This document shows, in pieces, positions 21,610-34,439 of a stretch of DNA of 64,000 nt; the first letter of the stretch is position 1; the number at the start of each line of letters is the position of its first letter. The notes below the pieces were generated by a model. The model saw only the letters and a program-made list of their open reading frames with translations, searched no databases and had not been told where the DNA came from. A program made the translations under genes and the position numbers. The stretch is from contig JAEOAD010000029.1 of NCBI GenBank assembly GCA_036365145.1, positions 17,924,001-17,988,000 on the forward strand, given 5' to 3'. This stretch comes from Orientallactaga sibirica. Lineage: Eukaryota; Chordata; Mammalia; Rodentia; Dipodidae.

Positions 21610-22766
21610 GAAAAATAGGGCCGTGGAGAGGTTGGAATGAAGCCTAATCTTAAAAGAAATTTTTTTTTCTGCTTCTGGCCTGTAATTCCCCAAATTGAGC
21701 CATTGATCAGAGAGACTTACGAGGTCCCCAAAAGAAGACAGCTTTTTCTCAAAGCACTTGATTACCTGCCTGAAGCAAAAGTTAAGACCCTATTGCTGAA
21801 GATACCATATGCTGCTGACATAAAGCATGGAGAAACCTGGCTGGAATCTAGAAAAAAGCCAGTAGCCAGACAGTTTGCTTGTCTAGTGTTGGAAAGCGCT
21901 ACATGGGGAAAGTGGCCAGAAATGGTCTGAGCAACAAGTGGTCTAAGCTACTCAGAAGCAAAACACCCTGACATGATGCACATGCCAGTGCAATAGAGGC
22001 ACACAGCCTCAGTGGGTAACCAATAGCTTTCTGATTGGCTAAGAGATCAACTTAGTATAAAGGAACCCATATCTGGAATTGGGAAACAGATCAGAATCCT
22101 ATGGAGACAAAGATTATGTTATCCATTGTCAACTTCTCACTAGTCTTTGGGTAAAAGAGGGCTGTATAAACCAAATTCTCCCTACATTAATATTGCTTAT
22201 TCCATTTAAATTTTGCTGACTTCACTCTCCATTGGAGAATCTGTTCTTCTTTTTCCAAAGGTGGTGAGACCACAGGAGATAAACTACCTCCTGCACTTCA
22301 GCCAAGCCACAGTTGAAAATATAAATTGATGAGATGAATATAAGTGCTGCTTCCATGCTGAACCTGATAATCAACTCCAGGGTGTTGGAGACAGATCCTG
22401 AGGATACTCAACAGTTACCGAAGCCGAGATCCTGAGGATCCTAAGAGCTCATCACTGAAGTAGATTTACAACTCACCCACCATGGCTCAGGGAATTTTGT
22501 GGAAAAGGGGGCAGAAAGATTGTAAGAGTCACAGGTTGAGACATCATGCCCAGAGACATCCCCCCCCCAAAAAAAAAAAAAATAACTGACTTTTTCTCCC
22601 ACAATGTTTCAACTACAACCCCATAGGGAATACCTGTAATTCCCAACAGAATGGGTGCAGGGATGATGGAAAAGAGAGTACCAAACACATGATGTATCCA
22701 TATCAAATATTTTGTTAATAATAATAAAGCATAAAAACTTCCCAAAAGTAAAAATGTCAAAATTTC
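21610..22766 (+). mobile_element. L1 3' UTR (sense copy)
   Basis: This 1.15-kb segment aligns by eye with the minus-strand copies at 39858, 42795, 57595 and 61541. A 20-base core, TAAGACCCTATTGCTGAAGA (21783-21802), recurs in the others. The 97-codon frame at 21637-21930 lies entirely in it and is not conserved in the other copies, so I do not call it a gene. Confidence 0.8.
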
Positions 22767-25126
22767 TGTAGCATAATTGTGTCTTGATGCTTTTTAGTGT
22801 GACAGCTATCCAGCAGTTTTTCAAAAGTATCTTGGAAAGGCTGGAGGCTTTTGTACTTTTGTGAGTGCTACTAAATTAATATTAAGCCAAATTCCTTTTG
22901 AAATTGACAAATTGATCAACAAATTTGTCTTTGAGAAAATAAACAGTGATTAGGAATTAGACTCCAAATTAATTTGGATAATTCTTGGAAGGCATGACAC
23001 AGTATTAGAGTATTGATTGGGTCTCTGGAGACAGTACCATGTCCAAAGAGCAGGGTGCAAAGGGCATAGCAGGAATTATTTCCTTGCCTTACTTTCTGCA
23101 GATAATGACCTTCAAGACATAATATTCCACAGTCTCAAAATTCTGGAAATATAAGTGAAGCCTATTCCATTGTATGTTATTAGTGAGGCTGACAGAGGGA
23201 CAAGGACATAATCTTAATTTGCTTGGAACCAATTGTAAGTTCCACTTTGAATTCTCATATGAGATAATGGTTAAGTACATGTGGGAAAAGGGTGCAAAGG
23301 TGATATCACTTATTAATCTAGTACCACATATTTTATGATACATAGGAAAACTAATTTTCAAGGATTATAACAGTGCAGACAATGGGATTTGGCAATGGAA
23401 AGAGGGTAAAGATCAAGCTGGAGTTCTATGTAATTCTCTCTGAATATCAGATGCAGTGAAAGGTTTGTAGCTTTAAGAAAACTTTTTAAATGAAGTATGA
23501 ACTAAAAAAGAAAGTGTCAATGTGCACTCAACTCATCACAGTCCTTGCTGAGAGATTATATATAGATATATAGGATTTGGTTTTTATTTTTGACATCATA
23601 GTCTTTTTATTATAAAAAAAAATGCCATGAGACTCTGTGATAACATTCCAAAGACAGAAAAGGAAACATGTATAAGACCAAAATATATCTTAATGTAAAG
23701 AAAAAAAAAAAAAAAAAAAAGTTAAGGCTGTAGTTTAACTGGTTTTAAATTCAATGTATTCCATTGGTCTGCTTCTTATTATTAAGAAACTAATTTAAAA
23801 TACTTATAATAGGAATGACTTTTAGGATTCTGGATTTGAGAAAATTGTAAGAAACACTGGGTGTTTTCACCTAATAGGTCTAGAGACTCCTCCTTTTGTT
23901 TTGGGTTGATTCTCAAACCATGTTCATAGTTCATCTTAGCTCATTTCCCTCTGATGAAACCCTGTATTAATACAAGAGATCATTAACCTAAGATCTGTTG
24001 ATTTTTTGAAAATATTTTTAAATATAACTTCTGCCAATATTTAACAATATGCAGAAAAGCTCTTTTTTACTTTCCTCCTGCAGAGAACTTTGAAGAGCTA
24101 TTTAATCTGTAATGCCTTCAACAGACAGGAAAATAGAATAAAGATTGCACTTTGATTTCCTGCTTTCCTGAATAAACTACAAATATTTCATCCACATAAA
24201 TTACTAAATGTAAATATTCAGGTTTATATACATTGTTTTTATACTACTGGACACCAGTGGAACTACATTTTATTGTCTGTGTAAATCAACTGAAGCATCT
24301 AACAAGTAGCATTATGTTATCTCATGTATTCAGCATATGCCAGTAGCAGAGATGAATAGCGGAAGCTAGTCCCATCTTTGCCTGCCCCTTGCTGCATGCA
24401 GCTCGAGTTCTTCTTAGCACGAGAAAAATCTGTGAAGAACAAAACTGATTCTGAGTAAGAGAAACCTTCATGTAAAACGACCAACTGGTTTCCTTCTAGA
24501 CTGGCAGTGAGAAAAGCTGGTGGATGATTCTAGAATGTAACTTTGACTGTGCCAAGGTGTAGCACTGGCAGGGAGAAGAGGAACAAGAGCATAAAATTAA
24601 CCAGACACCTGGCAGTCACTCTGGTCTTTAGAGAGGCTGGTTTCCCTGAACACAAGCATAATATCAATCATCCAAGTTTCCTGAGTCTCAATCATCCACT
24701 AGGAGTGTGGAGTGTTTGTGTGCAATTTAATACCCCATGCTCTTTTGAAAATTTGTATCTCAAATAACTCAATTAAATGCTCCGACATTTAAAGAGCTAA
24801 ACACTTTAAAGAATTCAATCAAATACCACATGGCCTGAACAAAAGCATAATTACATTGTACCATAACATTTTTACAAGTTCTATGTTGAGTTTACAAAAA
24901 TTTCTCCTGACTATGAAATAGGAATGGATCTTCCCCTATCATCATTCAAGGTCAGTTTCTGCTCTATCCTTTCATTTTATGTTTTTGCAGAGACAAATTA
25001 TTTAAATAACAGCAGCAAACAAAACCAAGTCAAACCAAAATAAAAGTATTCAATTTGGTCAGCTCTGTCACAAATATGTATGTCTATACTTATTTATTTA
25101 CTTATTTTCCATTATTTTTATTATTA
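22767..25126. other. Longest repeat-free stretch at the centre, no gene seen
   Basis: About 2.4 kb in which I see no interspersed repeat except an A20 run at 23701-23720. Frames are under 95 codons. It is a reasonable place to look for conserved noncoding sequence. Confidence 0.5.
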
Positions 25127-25291
25127 TTTTGTTTGTTTGGTTTTGAGGTAGGGTCCCCACCTAGCCCAGGCTGAACTCACTATCACCTCACTAATTCACT
25201 ATGTAGTCTCTGGCTGGCCTTGAACTCACAGTGATCCTTCTTTCTCTGCCTCTCAAGCGCTGGGAGTAAAGGTGTGCACCACCATACCTGG
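25127..25291 (-). repeat. B1 SINE
   Basis: GTTTTGAGGTAGGGTCCCCA, CTATGTAGTCTCTGGCTGGC and GTGCACCACCATACCTGGC are the B1 complement, with one small internal insertion (ATCACCTCACTAATTC-like duplication). Confidence 0.93.
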
Positions 25292-26699
25292 CCCAGTTTA
25301 CCAAAAAAAGGACATATTCTTCATGGCATTTGTTATTTAGACAAAATGTAAATATTAATACATTAAATCATTACAGTTGGGGAAGGGTTGCAGGTATTAA
25401 TTAGCTCTCTTTATATTTTATATGAGAATTAAGCTCTTTATCTAAATATATTGCATTCTAGTAAATAATTAGTAGAATAATCATTAAAAAGACAAGGAAA
25501 TAAGTAGAAGGAGGAGCAACTCAAAGCATAGTGAGAAATGACTTTTAAAGTTGTGTTCTGTGAACAGGCTACAGCTAGTGAAAACAAGGTTTGGGATGAG
25601 AACCGCATATGGGCTCCATAACCAGGATACCTGGTGTGTTTCAAAACAGACTCACACAGAGACACCTACCACACCTCATCCTGAGGCTCTGCATAGGCTC
25701 CCTAAAGCTAGTCAGAATCAGAGGAAGGAACAGTGAGTGGCCAAGAGGAGTGTTTGTGAAAAAAGTATGTAATTAATATGATGCCAGCCTGAAGAAGTGG
25801 CAGCCATGGCTAGAAGTTTTGGCTTGATCTTCATTCACTTCTCATCTTGTCCCCTCTGAGATAATTTGCTCCAGTGGATTTTAGATGGGCAGGGAAGAGA
25901 TAGGAAGAAATAAATGTCAGTGGTGTGTTACTTCATTGTTCATTATTAAAAAAGAAAATTCTTAGCAGTATGAAACATTGGCTTGACCAGGCACCACACA
26001 GGCAGTGGGTTTGTTGTTATACTGTCACTGTTAGCCTGAGTGTGTGTACTTCTCAAACATACAATAGATGCTAAAGGGAAAGATTGTACTCCAAAGACCA
26101 CAGGATGCAGTAGGCAGCTTGGGTCATGAAAATTTATGTAGACAAAAAATTACTCTTTCCACAAAAAAGAGAAAAAGACTCCCACTACTTTTTTTGTAAA
26201 GTGAAAGAATTTCCCATCAGCTCACAGGAAGCAGCTGAGTTTACATGAACACAGATGAATTCTTATGTCAACATGTTGAGCTTTAGTATATGCTTAGTCA
26301 TGACTCAAGCTCACAATCTGCATTATCTAGGATAATGTACTAAGATGCATTGGATTGTAGTTCTTACATCTCATAATAGCACCAGTATTATGCCATAATT
26401 AAGATATATGTGTAAAATGCAGAAATAATTAAAAAATAAACTTAATTTATGAATAATTTTATTCAACCAATTAATAAGTTGGAGAATAATTACTTTTGCA
26501 TTAAAATTAATATGCACATATCAAATTTAGAAATGTTTTAGTGTATAAATACAGCAGATGACATTACTGTTTATCATTCATCTCATATTCTTTTTCTTTT
26601 AGTTATCATTTCCTTTTTATTTTCCTGTTCCTGAATATGTGGCATGCATACATATATGTATATGTATTCACATCTTTATTGATACACATGTGTGTGTGA
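25292..26699. other. Low-copy sequence, no gene seen
   Basis: No exon or clear repeat was recognised. Frames are under 80 codons. Confidence 0.45.
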
Positions 26700-26981
26700 G
26701 TGAGTGTGCACAAGCACATGTGTGCCCATGCATGTGGAGGCCAGAGGGCAACCACGAGCATACTCTTTTGAGACAGGGTCTCACATTGGCCTAAAGCTCA
26801 CTAAGTAGCCTGGACTGACTAGTAATCAGGCTTCAAGATCTATCTGTGTTTGCCTCCATAACACAGATATTACAGATACACAGTGCTATGCCCAGTATTT
26901 TCATCCTCTTATTAGAGCTTGAACTCAAGTCTTCATGCTTGCAAAGCAAGTTCTTTACCCACTAGACTATCTTTCCGGGCC
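26700..26981 (-). repeat. B4-type SINE
   Basis: TGGAGGCCAGAGGGCAACCA, TTGAGACAGGGTCTCACATT, and the head complement CATGCTTGCAAAGCAAG then CCACTAGACTATCTTTCCG. Confidence 0.88.
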
Positions 26982-27004
26982 CAGTTGTTATCTCTCATTT
27001 ATTA

Positions 27005-27165
27005 AAACACATTTCTTGGGTACTTGCCACATGTGATGTACAAATGTTAGCTGCTTATATGTTTGCATTATAGTAATGCATATTGAGCCTTAGGGTTTTC
27101 CCTCACTACAAAGTAGTAATGTCACACAAAATATTGGCAGGGCATAAATCAGAAGCCTGGTTTTG
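27005..27165 (+). repeat. MIR/L2-like ancient repeat
   Basis: CTTGGGTACTTGCCACATGT corresponds to the GCACTTACTATGTGCCA block, and TGTCACACAAAATATTGGCA to the CACACAGCTAGTAAGTGGCA block of MIR-type repeats. It is heavily diverged. Confidence 0.5.
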
Positions 27166-27429
27166 TAAATATTAAGTTTATGATAGAGGACTGGCTCTGG
27201 ATCAGACATTCAGAATTTTGGGAGTAACCCTGGGTGAGTCATACAAATTAGGAATCATGTATTGAAAGTGAGAAGATAAGGGAAGAGAAGAGTAGAGACG
27301 TGAGGACTGGGTTAATCTATAGGTTTCAGGATTTTGGTGAGAGATGAGGAACAGACAGAGAGACAAAGAATATAGCAGTTCATGAAGTGAGGAGACCAAG
27401 AGACTTGCTGCAAATTGCATGAATAAACG

Positions 27430-27570
27430 GAGGGCTTGGCCAGTGGGTTCATGTGTAACCTTGACAAGATTAGCTTCACTGAAGAGAGGCAAAAGCCTGG
27501 CTTTGAGTTCAAGAGACAACAGGAAACAAGAAAATTGAAAGTAAGAGCATAGACCTCAGTTTTTTAAACT
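27430..27570 (+). repeat. Ancient mammalian interspersed repeat, family not recalled
   Basis: GGCAAAAGCCTGGCTTTGAG followed by TTCAAGAGACAACAGGAAAC follows the order of a widespread mammalian repeat (AAAAGCCTGATT...GGTTCAAGAGAGAATGGGAG). I cannot name the family with certainty. Confidence 0.45.
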
Positions 27571-28437
27571 GTGCATGCAAATGAATGTGGGGTCTTGATA
27601 GTTATGGCAATAGTAAAAGGTTTCTGAATGTGCAAAACCCGATAATTAATTCAACATCAAATGTGTAATGAGCCTGAGGTTTCTGTCAGTGCTCACACAT
27701 GTTGCATCACCAGCATCCTGGGTTCTGGACACACAACATGACATTTGCACTGCACGTACTGTCATACCACCCGACACCAGTGCATGTTGACTGAAACACC
27801 ACAGCTCAGATTGGGAACTGTCATGTGCTTTCCATGAATTGCAGTGTTTTCACTGTCCACACAAAGTTTTCTGCTCTTATAGAAACATAATTGTTTAACT
27901 ACAGAGAACAAAGATTTTCAAAATCTTATTTCATTAATCCCCAGTTTGGAAGTATCAGGCTTGTAGATCTACGGGTTGTATTGTGCTTGAATGTTTGACT
28001 TTAAAGTTCACTGTTAGAGTTAACTACTTTAATTTCATAAACAAATGTTAAGTGAATTTTGGTTTTAGGATTAGGACAAAATTTCCAAAAATTTATGAAA
28101 TGTTCTTAAATAACCTTTATAATTTTATGCTATGTACTTATGTAAAGACACATCCTCAGAATAAACTACATGCTGTAGTATCAAATATTCAGCCAAAGTT
28201 TCATTCTTTATGTAAAATAAACAAGCACATCTATCTCATTATGCAAGTTTACTTTCATCTTTAATAAATGGTATAGTTATATGTATACCAAAGAATTGTT
28301 TCCATATTAATTTATTTATGCATTAATACCAGTAAACATTTGACTTATTTATTTATACTTGTAAATCTGGGATTGCCTAAAATTCCTCTTTAAAAGAAAT
28401 CCTAAGTGGGAAGTTTAAGAAGCCCTCATTTAGGTGT
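27571..28437. other. Low-copy sequence, no gene seen
   Basis: Nothing recognisable; AT-rich towards 28437. Confidence 0.4.
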
Positions 28438-28690
28438 CTAGGGAGATGATGCAGTGGGTAATGTGCTGGCCGTGCAAGCATTAATTCAGATCACCAGCAC
28501 CTACCATAGTGCCTGGCATGGTAGCTTGGGCCTGTAATCCAAGCATTGCAGAGGCTAAGACAGAGAATCCCTTGTTTATTACCTTGTAATGTGAACAAGT
28601 AATAAAGGACACCCCATGTCAACTTCTCATGCACCCACATAAATATATGCACATGTACACACAGCATACTCCCAACACCCACAAAGTAAA
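28438..28690 (+). repeat. B4-type SINE
   Basis: The head is CTAGGGAGATGATGCAGTGG, followed by TGCCTGGCATGGTAGCTTGG (B1-like body) and a CA-rich tail with ACATGTACACACAGCATACT. Confidence 0.85.
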
Positions 28691-29061
28691 GAAGTCCTTT
28701 TTAAGACTGCAGTTCTGCATTCATGTATTCTTCCACTGAAACAGCACAGACTGGAGTGAGGATGGTTTCAGAGGTCTCAAGCTAATGTGTGATACTAGCA
28801 CAGACACTTTAGGAATGGGAACATGCCAGATGGGCCTTGTCTTCTCATCTGGAGATCTACTTTATCTCCATTGAGTTCAGTTACAACTCCCTAGTAGCAC
28901 ATCTTAAAATAACCATCAGACAAAAATTTTTCAAAGTGGAAAAATATGTTTCATAGCATGAGAGAGTACTGTGAACTTTCTTCACTATCCAGTTATAGCA
29001 TATTTTTATATTTCTTTTTTTCTTTCTTTACTCATAATACATTAATAATTTATCTTGGGAG
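28691..29061. other. Low-copy sequence, no gene seen
   Basis: Nothing recognisable in this interval. Confidence 0.4.
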
Positions 29062-29230
29062 GCTACATAGTTTTGTAGTAGTTATGGCTGCAGAGATTTA
29101 AATCCCAGCACAACTTCCATGAGTTCTATGACCTTGAGCATGTTTGTGTCTTAGTGTTCTGATCACTAGATGATGATGATAGCTCCTCACGCATAGTGTG
29201 GCCTTAGGGGTTGAATGAATTGAGAGGGTA
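29062..29230 (+). repeat. MIR SINE
   Basis: The MIR order is preserved: GTAGTAGTTATGGCTGCAGA, TTTAAATCCCAGCACAACTT, CTATGACCTTGAGCATGTTT, then GATGATGATAGCTCCTCACG. It is an ancient tRNA-derived SINE shared by mammals. Confidence 0.78.
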
Positions 29231-30344
29231 ATTTATTGAACAAACACAAAGTGGAGAAGTAGAATGCAATTGCATATTTAATATGTACTTGGTATGATTA
29301 GTGTCATTACATTTTCACATGAGGTAGATAATGCACTGGGAAATTTGTAAAAGACTAGAGGGTAACATATTTGAAACAGAACTGAAATAATTTTAAATAT
29401 TATACTTTAGAAGTTGAGAACTCACCCATTTGAGTACATAAGCTAATCATTTTGGGATTTCCAGACTAATTTCAAAGTCAACTAAGAAAATTATAATAAC
29501 AAATTAGTCTCAGTAAATGGAACTTCGAGGGATGGAGAACATTTTAGGATCTGTTTGATAAGATGCCTATGCAGATAAGGGGCACATCTTATGCTATGGC
29601 CATCATAGAGCTTGTCAAGATGAGCATGGGAAGCTTGACCATTACTGTTGTCTTGGTATTATGACATGATTAAGCAAAATAAAAATGATTTCACCTGGAT
29701 CTTACTAATGCTGTGAGATGCTCCTTTCAATACACCTGTCCCTGGCATACGAGAATTGGCTTCAAAGGTAGAAGATACTATGAACCCCAAGAAACAAGTA
29801 CAGAGGCAGGATGTAACATTCCAGATGTATGGGCCAAAGTGAGCTTGCTTACAGAATGCTTCCAAAGAATGCTCACATTTGAGGGTAAGTCAAGGGCTGG
29901 TACACTAAGCTATACAAAGATGTGTACCAAGGTGGAAGGACTATGAGTCCCTGGATGGCTTCATGGAACTGAGGTCCCTGCATTCAGTAGACTGTTCATC
30001 CTTATGTGAGGGAGCAGTGAATTTCTATTTTGCTTATGTTACATAAGTTTTTGACTCTTTGTTGTACCAGCTTAGCAAGCACTCAAAGAGAAAAGTAATC
30101 TTTTAGCTTCTCAGTCTATAATCATCCAACTTGCATAAGCAACAAGTCCTAAGACCTTGACCATTCTTATTATTCCTGGTTCCTTGAGTTTTCCTTCAAA
30201 GAGTGTTTAGCAATCAAACACTAGTTATAGAGGAGTAAGGAAATTCACATTCAGTTTGCTAGACCAACTAATCAGAAACACCATCATACATTCATAAGCC
30301 TGCAGACACATATTGCACATAAATTTTAAGTCATATTAATATGC
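29231..30344. other. Low-copy sequence, no gene seen
   Basis: Frames are under 80 codons with no motif. Confidence 0.45.
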
Positions 30345-30525
30345 TCCTTGGCAGTAAAGCAATCCAGAAGTAAGTTATATATAGTCAGAAAAATATGCAT
30401 TAATATTTAAATAGCTTTATAATTAATTGGATTCTAGAAGTAGAATCTGTTCTCTTATTTACTTGATTCAATATTATTCAATAAAATACAATAAATACTC
30501 AAAACCACAATAAATATTTCATAAA
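30345..30525 (+). repeat. Diverged direct repeat, copy 1
   Basis: Aligned by eye with 31938-32100: AATCCAGAAGTAAGT / AATCCATAAGGAAGT, then TTTAAATAGCTTTATAATT / TTTAAATTGCTTTATAATT, then a TTACTTGATTCAA / TTCATTTGATTTA stretch. The family is unknown to me. Confidence 0.65.
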
Positions 30526-30794
30526 AGCATATAGTATTTCAGAAACTGAAAAATAAAATGGAAATACAAATATAATTAAGACACAAAATCATTGTAAAGG
30601 GATCAAAATCACCACAAAATCATGGTAATTACATTTACAGTAGTTCATTAGGGATTATGTACCTTATAACACCTTCCTAAGTCTATTTTTCAAGTGTTTT
30701 ATTGTGAATATTTAATAAATATAAAGTGATCTTTTGGGATAAAAAGGGGGTTTTGTTTTAAACATAAAATCCAAGGCAAATAAACCAGGTTTTG

Positions 30795-31150
30795 TCTCAT
30801 TTCACTTACTGTAACGTCTTCATAAAAATGTTGCAGATGGCAGGAACTCCTTTTCTAAAGCAGAATAATACTCCTTTATATACATACATGTACCAAATTT
30901 TGTTATCTATTTTCTCATCATCAGACACCTCTGTTGTTTCCATATCTTGTGAGCTATGGTATTGTGAAAAGAACCACAATGAGTATGGGAGGTCCTATAC
31001 TTTCCCAGGAGGAAGAATAGCTGTGTCATATGATATTGTTATTTTTCATTTCTTTAAAAATTTCCCTACTGTTTTCTCCAATACCTCTCATTATGTATAT
31101 CTTTTAAAATCTGATAAAGTAATGTGTAAAAGACTAAATTCTGGTTAATA
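30795..31150 (-). repeat. Ancient L1 (L1M-type) distal ORF2 fragment
   Basis: It matches the complement of distal ORF2 in order: GTTGCAGATGGCAGGAACTC, GAATAATACTCCTTTATATA, CACCTCTGTTGTTTCCATAT, ATAGCTGTGTCATATGATAT. The 118-codon frame over it is a chance reading of antisense L1. Confidence 0.8.
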
Positions 31151-31937
31151 TTTGTGTTGGCTCTTTTCTGGCATGCATGATAGAATATTTTTGCACATTT
31201 ATTTGTATTCAATTATTACGCTAGGATGTTGTTTGCAGGTGACAAAATGCTCCCATGTTCAGGATACATTTCTAACCACATGATGCATGATGATGTCTTG
31301 TACAGGAGTTGAGAGAATAGCAGACCCTTGGATCCTTTTGGTATTTACTATGTGGTCATGAACGAGTTAACCTCTACATAGCACAACATCCCCATCCAAA
31401 GACAGTGGTAAATGTATCTACTTCCTTTGAATTTTTCTGTGACAATTAAATCCCTTCAGCCAAATCCCTTAAACCAGTTGCTGCCCCCTGTAGGTTATTC
31501 CCACTCACTGCATGGAATTCTCCCCACCAATGTTACCAGGTCTCCATTTTGAGAGTCAATGGACATGTTGAATCTTCAGTTCATTTGAACTTTCTAAGTA
31601 CCAAATACAGTGGTCTCCAGGTCATTAGGATAAAGGGACAGATTTTAATATTTGTTATGACTGAATCTCTGCAGCATTTGGCATCTTCTTCAGGAGACTC
31701 CTCAGCTTCTGGGTTCATTCTCTTGTTTCTCCTGATCAGCAGCATGTACCTGCTTTGACTTCTCTCTCAGTAGCTTCTCCTATCTGAGCTTAAATTGGGT
31801 AACTTTCTTTAGAATTTCATTTAGAATTTATCTCTGTGTTCTCTTACTCCTCCCTTCTTCCTACCCCTTTTCTTCTTCCTCCTCCATTTCCTTTCCACAC
31901 ATTATAAAATATTTTTTAATCATAATCATAGAACTAT
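31151..31937. other. Low-copy sequence, no gene seen
   Basis: A pyrimidine-rich stretch lies near 31844-31895. Nothing else was recognised. Confidence 0.4.
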
Positions 31938-32100
31938 GCTTCTTGGAAGCAAAGGAATCCATAAGGAAGTGACATAAGTCAGAATAATATGCCTTCATAT
32001 TTAAATTGCTTTATAATTCTTATATCTTGGAACTGGAAATCATTTTCTTATTCATTTGATTTAGTGCAACTCAGTAAAGCACAGTGAATATTTCCTGAAG
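31938..32100 (+). repeat. Diverged direct repeat, copy 2
   Basis: The partner of 30345-30525, in the same orientation about 1.6 kb downstream. Confidence 0.65.
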
Positions 32101-32619
32101 TACCTTTCATCTTTATCTTACTCCCTTTTTCATGTCTTAATTCAGCCTAACCCTAAAGGGACTTACCCAGTCACATGGCTTTAAGTAGAAGTAATGGAAA
32201 TAAGTCATATTACTATCTTAACTTAATGCTTGTTTACAGATATCATATATATAAATCTCACTGATTGCACATATACTTGTTTCCTTGGAAGGCATTTAAA
32301 TATACCATAAGTTAAGTTATTATCTTCCTACTAAACTCCTAATCCTCACAATTTTTCCTACTTCAATAAATTGCATGTATAGTTATCAATCTCTTTGAGA
32401 GAATGTTTTGTTCTGTTGTCCTTGCTGGAAACAAACATGATCCTATAACTTTCATTATCTTAGTAGTATGATCACAGGAGTGCCCCACCACATGTGACTA
32501 GTTACCTTTTATTTTTAGCTACAAATTTGCCCCTCTACATTTCAACAAGAAGATCATATTGACTTTTTTCATTTGCATGTGATGTGTATACATGTTCATG
32601 GATGTATAAGAACCTGTAT
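32101..32619. other. Low-copy sequence, no gene seen
   Basis: Nothing recognisable in this interval. Confidence 0.4.
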
Positions 32620-32915
32620 ACATTGACATGTGTGCATTTTTGTGTGAAGATCAGAGGTTGATGTCAAGTGTTTTTCTCTATTGCTTTCCATTTTTTCTTA
32701 CTGAGGAAGGGTCTACCATTTTTAACCCAGAGCTTACTGACTCAGCTATTCTACCTGACAACTTATTCCCAGGATCCCATGTCCATCTCCTGAGATTGGG
32801 CTTACAGGTGGATGCCATGCCCGCTTCACCTATTTGTTGGTACTAGGGACCTGAACTCAGGTCCACAAACTCATGCAGCAAGCACTTTATCTACTGAGCT
32901 ACCTCCCAAGACCTT
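32620..32915 (-). repeat. B4-type SINE
   Basis: Minus-strand order: TGTGTGAAGATCAGAGGTTG, CCTGAGATTGGGCTTACAGG, GACCTGAACTCAGGTCCACA, then ATCTACTGAGCTACCTCC. Confidence 0.85.
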
Positions 32916-34133
32916 AGTCATGATTATTATTAATTCCTGTGGGACTATGACAAAATGCCTACCAATTGCTCTCTACATATACTCGTACTTCAATCTAACT
33001 CAATCTCTACCTTGTAGAAAGAATGATTTTAATGAAAATTTAATCATGTTAGTATTGTGCAAAATATTGGAAGAATCTGTTTTAACATTACAATGTATGT
33101 ATACTAGATGACTTTTGAAGTCTCATGCCCACTCAATTTGTGCATTATATTGGCATTTTGTGTCCTCTGGGAATCCATCAGGGGAGAAGGATATCTGTTG
33201 TCAGTATCCAGTGAGTGCTTCAAGGGCTCTCCTATCCAGTACAGCTCTCTCAGATGTGGAAATTAAGCATCTAACTATGTTTTGCAAATTCAAATAGCAA
33301 TATGGATCATGAATGTGTATAGATTAGACAGATGATACATATATAGGTGATACATAAATAGATGACAGAAAGAAAGGATACTATATAGAGGGCTTCTCAT
33401 GAGCACAGATGTGAAGTGGGACTGATGCAGATCAAAGTTGCTACTGTAAATGCAAACTGGATAAATTACATATTTGACTTTTGAGTTAATCAATATTTCT
33501 TTCAACATTATATCTGAGGTTCTCATGATCCCACAATTTTTATAGCATCAAACCTTTAATCATAAACATAGAAACATTTTGAATATTTAATTCCACATCA
33601 CCTTATGGACAGCTATATACATCTGTTGAAAATCTCACATTTCTAGTCTAGAGTTTTCTCCAGCGGCTGAGATTCTACTCAACTTGTGTGTAGTAGCAGA
33701 TGGGGTTTTACTGTTATGGATACAACCAAACACTTTCTAATTGGATTTGTAGCCAGCTCCACAGGGAGGAATTTATGCCTGATACTGTAAACCTAGTTAA
33801 AAGTCCATGGCTAGGGAGGTCATAGGACTCAGGGGAGTGGGGAAGCCATGACTGTTATTTTCTTAAATGAACACATTGTGCCTATCAAACTGTTGTCTAA
33901 ATATATATGTTTATTTCCATGGAGTAGTTCTGCTCTCTGCTTTGGTAAGGGACACTTCTCTTTACAGTGGGCTGCTATTACTGCAGAAACTCATAAATTA
34001 ATCAAAATGTTGAGAATAAGTGACTATTGAATGCTCATGCCTAAATATGACATTGTTATCACCCCATCCAAGGCTCAGGAAACATTGTGGAAGCCAGAGC
34101 AGAAAGAATATTAGTTGGAGGATGGGAAGGCAT
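32916..34133. other. Low-copy sequence, no gene seen
   Basis: No exon or clear repeat apart from a short GATA/TACA-rich patch near 33320-33365. Confidence 0.45.
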
Positions 34134-34439
34134 TGCAGTTATCTTCTTGTTGTTGGAACTAAACCCTCAAAGAACTCAAAAGCAGCCTATGGAAGGTAAG
34201 GGTTTATTTCAGTCACAATCTTGATGGAAAGTTTCATCAGGGCATGACAGAACAAAAGCTGGGAGGTAATGACAAGAGTGAGCTGCTTCTGGAAAGGAGT
34301 CTTGGACTATAATACCCAAGACCCTGCCCCTTGTGACACACCTCCTCTAGTAAGGATCAACCTCAAATTTCCAAAAGCTAAGGATTGGGAATTATCCTTA
34401 ATCACAAACACATGGAGACATTTCACATTCAAACTACCA
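34134..34439 (-). repeat. MaLR-type solo LTR
   Basis: In sense it starts TGGTAGTTTGAATGTGAAAT, contains GGAGGTGTGTCACAAGGGGC and a GAAATAAACCC poly(A) signal, and ends AACTGCA. It is 306 bp, TG...CA. No clean 5-bp duplication was found. Confidence 0.78.

Larger units (their letters stand above)
17036..22766 (+). mobile_element. Long but dead L1 retrotransposon
   Basis: Order on the plus strand: leader and ORF1-like coiled-coil coding region (about 17400-17900, many stops), ORF2 from about 18411, reverse-transcriptase start at about 19558-19773, a shuffled middle, distal ORF2 (about 20580-21470), then a long 3' UTR to 22766 ending in an AATAATAATAAAG-type tail. No frame exceeds about 100 codons. 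The catalytic middle of the reverse transcriptase is missing, and SINE fragments interrupt it. No target-site duplication could be matched, partly because the 5' boundary is uncertain. Confidence 0.85.

Noticed and set aside
21637..21930. A 97-codon frame that looks protein-like.
   Set aside because: It lies within the L1 3' UTR. The homologous copies at 40-41 kb, 43-44 kb, 58 kb and 62 kb do not keep the frame.
30792..31148. A 118-codon plus-strand frame.
   Set aside because: It is a chance reading of an antisense L1M ORF2 fragment.
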